Source: JBEKOF01 sp049513975 (lineage in GTDB: Bacteria > Verrucomicrobiota > Verrucomicrobiia > Limisphaerales > Palsa-1400). From it: a stretch of 64,000 bases of DNA. The DNA lies in the NCBI GenBank assembly GCA_049513975.1, contig JBEKVM010000003.1:17934-81933 (forward strand). The letters run 5' to 3'. Numbering within the stretch: position 1 is the first letter of the stretch; each line of letters opens with the position of its first letter. This document shows positions 8,224 through 16,848 of the stretch, one piece after another. The notes beneath the pieces are model-generated. The model did not search any database, was not told the DNA's origin, and saw nothing but the letters and a program-made list of their open reading frames with translations. Made by a program: the position numbers and the translations under genes.

Positions 8224-9005
8224 ATGAAAAATGAAAATTGCGAAAAGAGGAGCGGCTGGAAGCCGCTGGAACCGGCAGGCAGGATGCCTGACCTACTGCG
8301 GCTGTTTCTGCCATTCTGCATTCTGCATTTTGCATTCTGCATTTGCCTTGGGCAGACGCGGTCGGCGCTGATGGTGACGAACGAGACGGGGCGACTGGCG
8401 GGGCCGACGAACTTTTTCGCGGCGAACTCGAATTTGCTGAATCAGGCGGTGAACACCAACGGGTTCGGCGGCGGCGGGGGCGCGGCGTTCGGGGGGAATC
8501 CACACTGGTTTTTCACCAATGGGGCGGGGCAGATTGACCTGCAACTGAGCCTGAGCAATTTCTTCAATGCGCTGCAAATCGGGTCGGTGAACCTGACCAA
8601 TTGGTCGGCGCTGGCCACCAATGTGTTGCAGACGGAAATATCCGCGGCAACCAATGGGCTGAACGTTGGGCAGTATCTGGCAGCCAATGGAGGGGCGGGC
8701 AACGCCAACACGCTGACCAATCCCGCCGTGCAGGGCGGCCTCTATTTCCCCATCGGCGGCTTTGATTGGATTGGGGAGGCGATGGGCAATGTGTTTGATC
8801 TGCTGGACACCAATGGAAACATCGCGCTGCAAATCACCAACAATCACCAGGGGGCGAACCTCTACGCGGACCTGACGATTGCGAACAATTTATTCCTGGC
8901 GGGGAACAATCCGGGCATCTGGAACCACGGCACGGCCCAGTGGCAGGGCAGCCTCAACATTGTTGGGGCATTGAGCGGCAACGGCTCTGCGCTGACCTTC
9001 CCAAG
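8224..9005 (+). CDS. Tail-fibre-like protein, N-terminal part (upstream of a frameshift)
   Basis: This frame gives about 260 meaningful residues. It begins with a hydrophobic stretch, LRLFLPFCILHFAFCICLG, that looks like a signal-peptide core but is encoded by the heptamer repeat in reverse orientation (8311-8346). It continues with Asn/Thr-rich repeats such as TNETGRLAGPTNFFAANSN and FTNGAGQIDLQLSLSNFF. Near 9001 sensible sequence moves to the next frame: LSGNGSALTF here corresponds to LSGNGSALTN further on (about 10150). A missing base in the CCCAAGCC stretch would explain the shift. The frame itself runs on to a stop at 9447, but that tail does not resemble the rest. The start codon is uncertain because repeats overlie it. 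Confidence 0.6.
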
Positions 9006-11342
9006 CCTGTCAATGGATTTAACTTCTATGGGGCCATCAATCCATCCAACAGCGTCGTGGTTGTCTATGGCGATTCGACCGCGGTCGGGCTTTCCAGTTA
9101 TTGGCTGGACCAAGGATGGTTTACCAATCTGGGCGCAATTCTCAAATATGGCGTCAACGGCTCAACTCTGGCTCAGGCCAAGACGGCTTTTGAAGGCAAC
9201 GGGCTTGCGACCTACGGCTATTCTCAGGCCGGAAGCAACGTCGTTTTTCTGCTCAAAAGCATGGAGAATGACGTGGCGGGCGACCCTGTGGCCGAGATCA
9301 CCACCCTCTCCAACTTGCTGGTCGAAGTCGTTTCCAGCAATGCCCTGCCTGTCGTCTATACCATCATGCCGCGCACAAATCCTGACTTTGCGGCCACTGA
9401 AGCCTTTATCCGGCAAGTCAACTATTACATCCGGCATGAACCGTTGATCTGGAGGGTGGTGGATAGCGAGGCCATGATTCAGAACAATTACGACCCAAAC
9501 AATACGGTGGACGGGACGCATCCTTGGGCCAGCCGTTATCAGATGTTTGCCAATGCGGCGGCCCAGCAAATTGACGCCAAGGTGAAAGTCACGCCTCCCG
9601 ACTTGTTTGTTGGGGTGGAAGGGACAAACCTTCTTGGGACAGTGCCGAACGCGGACGGCTCATTCACCACGCTTTGGACGGGCAATACAAATGGATTAAG
9701 CATTACAAATGGCCTCATCATCAACAAAGGAATTGCGGCAGACGCAGTGCTTCCCGCGATTCAAATCAACGGGAGCTATTGGTCGGATGGTCTGGAGACT
9801 GGAAACGCCATTGACTGGCTTTTTCCCGGCACCACTAATTATTTTTTACGCCTTGTGGGCGCCCTTGGAGTTGACGATGCGAACCTCGGAGATTTTGTTG
9901 TCAGGATGCAGCCGGACGGAGGCGGTTATGGGAGTTTTGACGCCCTTCGGCTTAATCATGTTGCCAATCTCGGCATCGCTGGCAACGGCACATTCACCAA
10001 CGGCGTCATTTTCCCCGTGAACACCCTGACCATGGCCACAGTGACCAACACGTTCACCAACGGGAGCGCCTGGGTGGGGATGATTAACGGCTCGCTCATC
10101 AGTCTGACGATGAGCAACAATATCGTCACATCAAATACCTTGAGCTGCCTGAGCGGCAACGGCTCCGCCCTGACCAACGCCGGAGGGTTCAAATTCATTG
10201 CCCCGACCAACGCGGCCATTGCCGGGCCGGGATGGTTTTTGTTGACAGACGGGGTTAATGCTTTTTGGACAAATGATTTTACTGCCTGGCTGGGCAATGC
10301 CTACATTCAGACGGCGGCCTACATCAATGCCTTGACCGTCACAAACAATGCCAACTTCCTAGAAACCATTCAGTTCGGTGGAACCAATGCGGCGGCAGGC
10401 CAGGTTTTGACGGCCAGCGATGCCAGCGGCCACGCGACCTTTCAGCCGGCCAGCGGCGGCGGGACCAACTTCGTAAGCAGCTTCGCTCCGTGGCTTTGGG
10501 AGACGAATAGTGCCGGACAAATTGACTTGTCGGTGGCTGCGAGCAACTTTCTTTCAGGGCTGAACATCACGACTGGAAACAATGTGATTCTGAGCAATTT
10601 AATCGTCGCCTTCGGTGGCACGTCCACGGGGAACGGATACATGGTGACGAATTATCTTGGAAAATGGGGATTGACCCCTGCCGTGCCTGGCGGCGGCTCG
10701 ACTCCAACCTTAAATCCGAGCGTGTTTGCAAGCATCAATGGACAAACCAATCTTGCTCCTGCGGCAACACCGGGGGCAACCGGAACCAATTTGTCAGTCA
10801 ATGGTTTGACGAATGTGGGGGTTGAAACGATAGCGAACGCAACCGTCCCCGCAACCCAAAGCAGTTTTGTCTTTCAAGGCGTGACCTATAATGCCATTCA
10901 CATAGATGGAGCGCGGGCTTATACTGGATTAACCAACGGTATTATCTGGTGGGAAGGAAATCCCACAAACCATCATTTCTGGCAGACGAATTTCCTCTCC
11001 ACGGCGACAAACAATGCTGGCATAGTATATTCAAATTGGCCTCCGGGACTGGGATTCACCAACACCTTTGTCGGAGACGCCTACCTGCGCGGAGGCGTAA
11101 CCTCAAATGCTAGTTTCACGCTTGCCTATAAAACAATGGTTTATGGTTCGACGTATGGCAGCTCCCTACAATCTCATGGCGCGGCTGTCGCGGGGGCTAC
11201 GCCTTACAACATACATGGAGGGCTTGCTGCTCCGGCCTGGTTAATGAATAGTGTTGGCGTTGCTTTGGCCGTCACAACTCCCGACACAAACGTAATGGCC
11301 GGCCTAATTCAGGTGGAATGGTTGATGCAACAATACCCATGA
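9003..11342 (+). CDS. Tail-fibre-like protein with SGNH hydrolase domain (downstream of a frameshift)
   Basis: From about 9003 the sequence reads as one protein with the preceding frame. An SGNH/GDSL esterase domain follows directly: VVVVYGDSTAVGL (block I, nucleophile Ser), KYGVNGSTLAQ (block II Gly), LLKSMENDVAG (block III Asn) and VDGTHPWASRY (block V, catalytic Asp and His). The remaining 550 residues are Asn/Thr/Gly-rich repeats with FTNG and LSGNGSAL motifs, typical of fibre shafts. Esterases of this type deacylate surface glycans, so the likely role is receptor binding and trimming by a tail fibre. An ATG at 8940 opens this frame, but its first 20 residues are not convincing, so I treat the gene as one split reading frame, 8224-11342. 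Confidence 0.65.
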   Translation, partial: KPVNGFNFYGAINPSNSVVVVYGDSTAVGLSSYWLDQGWFTNLGAILKYGVNGSTLAQAKTAFEGNGLATYGYSQAGSNVVFLLKSMENDVAGDPVAEITTLSNLLVEVVSSNALPVVYTIMPRTNPDFAATEAFIRQVNYYIRHEPLIWRVVDSEAMIQNNYDPNNTVDGTHPWASRYQMFANAAAQQIDAKVKVTPPDLFVGVEGTNLLGTVPNADGSFTTLWTGNTNGLSITNGLIINKGIAADAVLPAIQINGSYWSDGLETGNAIDWLFPGTTNYFLRLVGALGVDDANLGDFVVRMQPDGGGYGSFDALRLNHVANLGIAGNGTFTNGVIFPVNTLTMATVTNTFTNGSAWVGMINGSLISLTMSNNIVTSNTLSCLSGNGSALTNAGGFKFIAPTNAAIAGPGWFLLTDGVNAFWTNDFTAWLGNAYIQTAAYINALTVTNNANFLETIQFGGTNAAAGQVLTASDASGHATFQPASGGGTNFVSSFAPWLWETNSAGQIDLSVAASNFLSGLNITTGNNVILSNLIVAFGGTSTGNGYMVTNYLGKWGLTPAVPGGGSTPTLNPSVFASINGQTNLAPAATPGATGTNLSVNGLTNVGVETIANATVPATQSSFVFQGVTYNAIHIDGARAYTGLTNGIIWWEGNPTNHHFWQTNFLSTATNNAGIVYSNWPPGLGFTNTFVGDAYLRGGVTSNASFTLAYKTMVYGSTYGSSLQSHGAAVAGATPYNIHGGLAAPAWLMNSVGVALAVTTPDTNVMAGLIQVEWLMQQYP

Positions 11343-11422
11343 AAGGGTGAAGGATGAAGGATGAAGGATGAAGAAGGGGGAGCCGGGATTAAGATTAAGA
11401 TGAGGATTAAGATGAGGATTTT
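11343..11422 (+). repeat. AGGATGA heptamer and GATTAAG hexamer arrays ending at a start codon
   Basis: Four AGGATGA-type units (11346-11372) are followed by GATTAAGAT/GATGAG units (about 11389-11420). The array ends 2 bp before ATG 11423. Confidence 0.85.
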
Positions 11423-12262
11423 ATGGAGATGGAAGCGAACAAGTCTGTAGAACGGCCGGAAATGGAAGTTCGTGTGGAGACGGCGCTGGAACTGGCCGGA
11501 GCGGAGGAGGGGGCGGCGACACTGGAGAGGGCCATCGGGAAAGCCAAGGCGCTGGGCCGGAGTTTTGATCACCTGGAAAAGCAACTGGCCAAGGCGAGGG
11601 AAGGGGTGAGGCGGTATCGCCTGGCACACCCCGGCGGCGGCGGGGTTGTGCAGGGAACGCAAAATGCAGAATGCAGAATGCAAAATGGAAACGAGGAAGC
11701 GGGGCAGAATGGCGGATTTCCGCCCTCGTTGCGCCCTGAGGAGACCAGGCTGATTTCCGCCGTCGTTGAGGCTTCCGCCATGGCCGGGGCTTTGGCGGAC
11801 GAGATGGCGGACAGGGCGGATGGCGCATTGGAAGAAGGCCTGCGGGCGGCGGAGGAAATGAAAAATGCAGAATGCAAAATGCAGAATGATCCAAGTGCAG
11901 AGCGCAGCATGCAGAATGGAGCAGCCTCCGCTCTCAACTCTTCAGTCTCAACTTCAGAGTCTCGCCCTACCGGAGCAGAAGGAGGGGAGCATGGCAAAGG
12001 GTCTGAGGAAAGCGGGAGCAAGCGCCCGCACTCCACAGGGAGGGCTGCGGCGGCGCGAGACGAAGGGAGGATGGAGGAGGGCGGATGGCGGATGATGGCC
12101 CAGGCGGCGCGACGGGAGATCGAGGAGAGGGTGCGGGAGGCGCTGGAGGAGCGGGAAAGAGGACGGCCGGAACACAGCCAGGCCGAGGAGAGCCGCCTGG
12201 CGGCGGTGGAGTCGCGGCTGCAGCGGCTGGAGGAACGGACGAGGATTAACCGGGATATTTGA
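11423..12262 (+). CDS. Coiled-coil protein with in-frame repeat insertions
   Basis: The product has 279 residues. The N-terminal 75 residues are strongly helical and charged (ALELAGAEEGAATLERAIGK). The C-terminal 65 residues form another helix (RREIEERVREALEERERG, then SRLQRLEERTR). Two insertions made of the AATGCAR heptamer (11660-11690, 11856-11920) encode NAECRMQN-type peptides. The segment at about 11990-12040 matches the AAAGCGGGAGCAAG element that is also inside the portal-protease linker. Helical tail-chaperone or scaffold-like roles are conceivable, but nothing specific is recognised. The insertions keep the frame open, so the gene may still be expressed. Confidence 0.5.
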   Translation: MEMEANKSVERPEMEVRVETALELAGAEEGAATLERAIGKAKALGRSFDHLEKQLAKAREGVRRYRLAHPGGGGVVQGTQNAECRMQNGNEEAGQNGGFPPSLRPEETRLISAVVEASAMAGALADEMADRADGALEEGLRAAEEMKNAECKMQNDPSAERSMQNGAASALNSSVSTSESRPTGAEGGEHGKGSEESGSKRPHSTGRAAAARDEGRMEEGGWRMMAQAARREIEERVREALEERERGRPEHSQAEESRLAAVESRLQRLEERTRINRDI

Positions 12263-12482
12263 GGGTGAACAGAATGCAAAATGCAGAATGCAAAATGAAG
12301 AATACAGAAGGCGGCCCGACCTCACCCCAACAGCCCTTTAAAAAACGGCCCGGTGAGGGCACCGGGCCTACAACAGATGCATGCTTTGCGAGGGAAATGC
12401 AGGCCGCGTGCCCTCACGCGGCGGAACTGGAGCCTTTTTTTAACGGGCTGGCAATCCTCCCCTCCAGGAGAGGGACTCAAAC
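12263..12482 (+). repeat. Intergenic region with heptamer array and GC hairpins
   Basis: A heptamer array lies at 12270-12302. It is followed by GGCCCGGT/ACCGGGCC and CCGCGTG/CACGCGG inverted repeats and a T7 run at about 12433. No open frame looks real. Confidence 0.7.
12339..12368 (-). terminator. Terminator-like hairpin (minus strand reading)
   Basis: GGCCCGGT (12347-12354) and ACCGGGCC (12361-12368) are perfect 8-bp arms with a 6-nt loop. Read on the minus strand, the stem is followed by a run of T. No minus-strand gene is present here, so it may just be part of a repeat. Confidence 0.35.
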
Positions 12483-14876
12483 ATGACTTACACGACGCTG
12501 ACTTATAACGGGACGGAGAAATGCCTGGCGGATTGGGGGGTGGCGCGGTGGCGGCGGGAATGTTTTAACCAGGCCAGCGATTCGTTCGGGTTTGATCTTC
12601 TCGCACAAGCCGATGCCGCCGAGATTTTCGCTTTTGGCGCGATGGTCAAGATTTCCACGGGGAGGACGCCCGGGCCAGGCGTCCCTACCTCGGCGGCAGG
12701 GTTGCCGGTTTCGGGCTGCACTTCGTGGACGGGGGGGAAGACTTGGTTTGTGGGATGGCGGGCGCAGAATGTGCGGACGGGGACGGCGGAGATGGAGGGG
12801 TTCAAGTATAAGCTGGCGGGGCCGTGGGACTTTTTCTTCGAGCGGCTGGTTTTTCAGAAGCTGTGGCTGACGTGGAACGGGGTCAAACAAATCGCGGACT
12901 GGCGCTCGCAGGTGGTGCTGGGGATGAGCGTGAACGCGCTGACGGGGGCTGGGGACACGGTGACGGGGAGCACGACGACGAACCTGATGAGCATCAGTCA
13001 ACAATTAAAGGAGATTACATCGTATGTCATTGCGCAAAGCGCCTACGAGCAAACGGTCAACGGGCTGGGCTGGCCCGCGGGCGGGCAGATGCAGTTTGAC
13101 AACCTCACGACGGACGCGAACGGCAATTACCATTTATTGCCGGCGCCTGGCGCAAATTGCAGAATCCCGGATTTTGTGCCGGGGTACGCGGGGGCAAGCG
13201 GAGACACGCCGGTCAGCACGTCGGGCCTTATGCTGCGCGCTCCTCTGGATGCGGTGAACGACATGACGTGCGCGGAGTGTTTTAGAAGGATGCTGCGCTG
13301 GATCGGGGCGGTGGGCTCGCCGGTGGTGTGGTTTGATTACACGACGACGCCGCCGACGCTGAAGGTGAGCACGCGGGACCAGTTGCCGGCGGTGACGCTG
13401 GCGTTGCCGGAAGCGGACGGAGCGGGCGGATCGGTCGAATCGGTCAGGATTCAAAGGAGGGATGATCTCGTGCCGTCTGCGATTGCCTTTAAATATCGCC
13501 TCAGCGGGCAGATTAATGGGACGCCCTATTCGATCATCGAGAACGACATCGCGGCGACGGTGGACGGGGCGCCGGCGGAGGGGATCGGGATGTTCGGGCT
13601 GCTGACGAATTTGGGCGGGGGGGCGATTTCCGCGGAGGCGCAGGCGCAGTTGCCGTTGCAGGCGCGGCGTTTTGCGGCGCAAATTGCGACGTTCGATTTC
13701 GAGGGTTTTTCCAGCGACACGGCCAGCGGGACGATTGCGACGGTGGGGCTGAACCTGGCGGATCCGGCGGGCGGGGGAGGGTCCACGGGGTTTTGGACGG
13801 CGCTGTTTCCGCAACTGGCGGCGGTGAGCAATCTGGCCTTTTACCAGGATCCCAGCGGGGCGGTGGCGCCGACGGTGCAGGATGGGAGCGGGGCGGCGAT
13901 CAACACGACGAATTTTTCGAACATGCTGGTGGACGGGAACGTGGCGCCGTGGATGTATGTCAACAATACGCCGAGCAGCAACACGCCGGGAGCGTGCGTG
14001 CCGGCGACGATCACGGCTTACTTTTCCTACACGGACAACGCCAGCCCGGCGGCGGATACGAGCGTCAATCCGGGCACGGTGCAATGTCATCCGCTGACGA
14101 TCAAGGTGAAGCTGACGAATCTGAGCAGCGGGACCTATCAATCGCGCCAGCAAGTCAACCCCGGGGAGCCGGTGCCCTACGGGCTGGCGGGATATGTTTA
14201 CGGGATCGAGGCGATCCGGCAATACCAGGGAAGATTCACGGTGGTGGAGGAGGAGATCAGCGATGTGTGCGGGATGGGGCACGGATTGAATTTGAGCGGG
14301 GGCCTGGCGGAATGGGGGACGATGAACGCCTGCGTGCAGCAGGTGAATTATGATGAGGCGGGGAGGACGGAAATTATTTTTGGTCCGGCGCAGCATTTGG
14401 GGAACGCGGACCTGGTGGAGCGGCTGCGGGTGAACCGGGGTCCGCGCTGGTATAACCTGATCGGGAACGATTTGTTGAACGCCAATGTGACCTCGGGTCC
14501 GACCGCGCTGGGGAAGAATACGCCGGTATCGTCTCCGAGTCCGGGGAACAAGGTATGCAGCGAGACGCTGCATCCGCAGAGTCTGAAAGACTTGCAAAGC
14601 CATTTGTCGGGCTACACGCAGTTATTGCCGGGTGTGTATACCTGGAGCAAAGGCAATGGCCGGAGCGGATTGAGCCTGGTGGACGCGGGGCCGGGGCTGG
14701 CGCTGGCGGGGGGAAGCGGCGGGACGCTGGACGCGCAGTATGTGCTGATGTCGGTGGCGCAACTGGTTTCGGTGGTGGCGGGCCAGCCGGTGAAATTCTT
14801 TGAACTGAACACGTGCGAGGACGGGGACGCGACGTATTACCGGACGTTTCTTTGCACGGATAAATATCATCATTGA
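12483..14876 (+). CDS. Large phage structural protein, possibly baseplate hub
   Basis: This 797-residue protein starts MTYTTLTYNGTEKCLADWGV. Residues 1-100 describe a beta-rich domain with Trp and Gly. The middle contains APLDAVNDMTCAECFRRMLR then WIGAVGSPVVWFDYTTTPP, which resembles the segment of tail-hub (gp27/late-control D-like) proteins that fold against the tail tube. Cys residues are unusually frequent for a phage protein. There is no signal peptide. In siphovirus modules the hub gene follows the tape measure gene; no tape-measure-like gene precedes it here. The hub call is tentative and based on size, order and general resemblance. Confidence 0.45.
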   Translation: MTYTTLTYNGTEKCLADWGVARWRRECFNQASDSFGFDLLAQADAAEIFAFGAMVKISTGRTPGPGVPTSAAGLPVSGCTSWTGGKTWFVGWRAQNVRTGTAEMEGFKYKLAGPWDFFFERLVFQKLWLTWNGVKQIADWRSQVVLGMSVNALTGAGDTVTGSTTTNLMSISQQLKEITSYVIAQSAYEQTVNGLGWPAGGQMQFDNLTTDANGNYHLLPAPGANCRIPDFVPGYAGASGDTPVSTSGLMLRAPLDAVNDMTCAECFRRMLRWIGAVGSPVVWFDYTTTPPTLKVSTRDQLPAVTLALPEADGAGGSVESVRIQRRDDLVPSAIAFKYRLSGQINGTPYSIIENDIAATVDGAPAEGIGMFGLLTNLGGGAISAEAQAQLPLQARRFAAQIATFDFEGFSSDTASGTIATVGLNLADPAGGGGSTGFWTALFPQLAAVSNLAFYQDPSGAVAPTVQDGSGAAINTTNFSNMLVDGNVAPWMYVNNTPSSNTPGACVPATITAYFSYTDNASPAADTSVNPGTVQCHPLTIKVKLTNLSSGTYQSRQQVNPGEPVPYGLAGYVYGIEAIRQYQGRFTVVEEEISDVCGMGHGLNLSGGLAEWGTMNACVQQVNYDEAGRTEIIFGPAQHLGNADLVERLRVNRGPRWYNLIGNDLLNANVTSGPTALGKNTPVSSPSPGNKVCSETLHPQSLKDLQSHLSGYTQLLPGVYTWSKGNGRSGLSLVDAGPGLALAGGSGGTLDAQYVLMSVAQLVSVVAGQPVKFFELNTCEDGDATYYRTFLCTDKYHH

Positions 14877-14914
14877 TCGGACGGATTGGACGGATTGGAC
14901 GGATCGGACAGATT
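14877..14914 (+). repeat. GGACGGATT nonamer array
   Basis: Three to four copies of a 9-bp unit fill the gap between the hub-like gene and ATG 14929. A related degenerate copy is visible at about 57020-57045. Confidence 0.8.
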
Positions 14915-14928
14915 AGCGAGAATGAACC

Positions 14929-16416
14929 ATGGCTAACCGAGTGGCAACGTGTCCGAGGGCGAAGCAGATCGTCGGGACCAAGCAGTGGATCGGCTGGGCG
15001 GGTTTTTTCTCGTTTCCGGGATTCAAGGGGAACTGGGTTTACCCGGTGACTTACGCCGGGGGCGTGCCGACGAACAGCGGGCCGGGAAGCTGGACGTTCA
15101 GCGCGGCGGGAGGGGCGATGACGGGGAGCGCGGCGGATTTCAATGCGGGGGATTTGGTGTTGCGGGAATTTGAGGCGGTGGGGCCGCTGACGGATTATTT
15201 GACGGGGCTTTCCCAGAGTTACCCGAAATACTGGCAGGTGTATATATGCACGGCGGCGATCACGGGAAGCACCACCGATCCGGCGCTGGATGCGGCGCAT
15301 TTCACGCCGTGGGATTACCAGGTGTTCACGGTGAGCGGCGGGACGCTGCATGGGGATGCGGGGAATGCGGCGGGCGGTCCGAGCGGGTGGCCTGCGCAGG
15401 CCGGCAGCATTGGCGGGAGCGGACGGGCGCTCTTTACGGAGACGACGACGAGCAGTAATTTAGAATTGACAATGACAACGGAGCTTGCGAATTTTCCATT
15501 GATGCCGGCGACGATCAGCGGGCTGACGGCGGCGCTGGGGACGACGAATGACAGCGCGCCGGCCTGGGTCAATCCGACGGTGCCGGAGGCGGCGGCGGCG
15601 GGGACCTTCGTCTATGATTGGACCTTCGCGAATAATTACGACGGGACGGCGGCGACTTACACGCCTCCGGGAACGGGGCCGAGCGCGGAACAGGGGCCGC
15701 TGGTGTTTCCGGGGCTGCCGTATCAACGCGGGGTGGGTTTCTGGCCGGTGCTTCCCGGGGACGGGTCAATCGCGAGTGTGTTTGCCATCAATCCTTCGCC
15801 GCCGGCGGTGTATTTGCCGGGGCTGGTGAGTTGGACCTACGGCGCGAGTTCATTGCAGTTCGAGTTCGCGGCCTGGAGCTGGAGCGAGAGCGTGGAATAC
15901 AGTTTTGCGCTGGGCCATTTTGGGGCGCTGGCGACGGCGCCGGGGACGATCACGCAGACGATCACGCTGGGGACGGCTTACAGTTTAAGCGAGGTGGCCG
16001 CGCAGGCGGCCGCCTTGATGGGCGCCACCCCGTTTGACTCGATAGCCTGGGGCACCAGTTGGACCAACACCTACAGCCCGGCCGGCGCGGTCGTCTCGAC
16101 GCAGAATTTTGCGAGCACGGTGGCGAATGTGATCACGGCGTCATGCCAGATAGGGACGCCGGTGCAAATTCTGTATGGAGGGAGCGTGGCGGGGCAGGGG
16201 GCGGCGGTGAACGGGCTGTTCACGTCGGGGGTGAGTTGGTGTTATTGCAGCAAAGCTCTTGTGGACGTGTGCGGGAATTATTGCCAGCGGACCTACAACT
16301 GCCCGACGGTGACGTGTGTCTCGGGAAATGTGGACGGGTATGACCCGGTGGAGATTGACCCGCCGGGAACGCCGGGGGAGAGCGCGGCAATTTATGCGGG
16401 GTGCCAATGCACCTGA
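14929..16416 (+). CDS. Large tail-associated protein of unknown function
   Basis: The product has 495 residues and starts MANRVATCPRAKQIVGTKQW. It is rich in Gly, Ala, Thr and aromatic residues, with many predicted short strands (YPVTYAGGVPTNSGPGSWTF). The C-terminal 70 residues are Cys-rich (SWCYCSKALVDVCGNYCQRT, then CPTVTCVSG and YAGCQCT), which could form disulfides or bind metal. Disulfides would be expected only if the protein ends up outside the cell or on the virion. I do not recognise a family. Its position near the end of the cassette suggests a tail tip or fibre component. Confidence 0.5.
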   Translation: MANRVATCPRAKQIVGTKQWIGWAGFFSFPGFKGNWVYPVTYAGGVPTNSGPGSWTFSAAGGAMTGSAADFNAGDLVLREFEAVGPLTDYLTGLSQSYPKYWQVYICTAAITGSTTDPALDAAHFTPWDYQVFTVSGGTLHGDAGNAAGGPSGWPAQAGSIGGSGRALFTETTTSSNLELTMTTELANFPLMPATISGLTAALGTTNDSAPAWVNPTVPEAAAAGTFVYDWTFANNYDGTAATYTPPGTGPSAEQGPLVFPGLPYQRGVGFWPVLPGDGSIASVFAINPSPPAVYLPGLVSWTYGASSLQFEFAAWSWSESVEYSFALGHFGALATAPGTITQTITLGTAYSLSEVAAQAAALMGATPFDSIAWGTSWTNTYSPAGAVVSTQNFASTVANVITASCQIGTPVQILYGGSVAGQGAAVNGLFTSGVSWCYCSKALVDVCGNYCQRTYNCPTVTCVSGNVDGYDPVEIDPPGTPGESAAIYAGCQCT

Positions 16417-16465
16417 AGAAATGCAGAATGCAAAATGAAAAATGCAAAATGAAGAGCAGCCGGTC
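16417..16465 (+). repeat. Heptamer array at the end of the phage-like cassette
   Basis: Five AATGCAR/AATGAAR units occupy about 16419-16455, directly ahead of the small gene starting at 16466. Confidence 0.85.
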
Positions 16466-16675
16466 ATGATGCGCCTGAGCGTCGCGGAAATCCGATCGCG
16501 GGGACGGGTGAGAAGGGCCGGGTACGTGGAGGCGGTGCTGGCGGCGGGGCGGGCGGACGGGGACGGGGCGCATTGGCTGGTGCCGCTGGCGGCGTTGCGG
16601 GAGGTGTGGGCCCGATATGGGGCGGCGGGTTTGGACCTGGAGCACGGGGGCGGCTGCGGGGGCTGCGACTCTTGA
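16466..16675 (+). CDS. Small protein closing the phage-like cassette
   Basis: From the ATG at 16466 the product has 69 residues; a longer frame from 16442 would start inside the heptamer array. MMRLSVAEIRSRGRVRRAGY and HWLVPLAALREVWARYG suggest two to three helices with a basic first helix, perhaps DNA-binding. It ends in GGGCGGCDS. No family is recognised, and the gene could be specific to this cassette. Confidence 0.4.
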   Translation: MMRLSVAEIRSRGRVRRAGYVEAVLAAGRADGDGAHWLVPLAALREVWARYGAAGLDLEHGGGCGGCDS

Positions 16676-16764
16676 AACGGGGCGGGTTTTTTGCAGGCGC
16701 ACAGTCAAACATAATGTTGACTTGCCTGGAACCGACCCCTTTGACGATGTTCCGGCGACTGGCA

Positions 16765-16815
16765 GGGAGGAGATTAAGATTAAGATTAAGATTAGGATTA
16801 GGATCAGGATTGGGA
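16765..16815 (+). repeat. GATTAAG hexamer array upstream of ubiX
   Basis: GATTAAG/GATTAG/GATCAG units run from about 16770 to 16812 and end some 35 bp before ATG 16849. The rest of 16676-16848 shows nothing else recognisable. Confidence 0.85.
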
Positions 16816-16848
16816 ACGGAGACAGAGGGCGCCTCCTGAAGAAGTGAA

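Noticed and set aside
8995..9005. Programmed -1 frameshift in the tail-fibre gene
   Set aside because: No X-XXY-YYZ slippery site and no clear downstream stem; a simple indel explains the break.
13134..14603. Long minus-strand frame across the hub-like gene, and similar ones at 17814-19601 and 40045-41604 (plus)
   Set aside because: Composition is Arg/His/Pro/Gln-rich without any domain, and the opposite strand holds convincing proteins.
1..16675. Phage-type TAG recoding as explanation of the in-frame TAG at 6112
   Set aside because: TAG is the terminal stop of other cassette genes (4296, 8118), after which only repeats follow; no suppressor tRNA is seen in the window.
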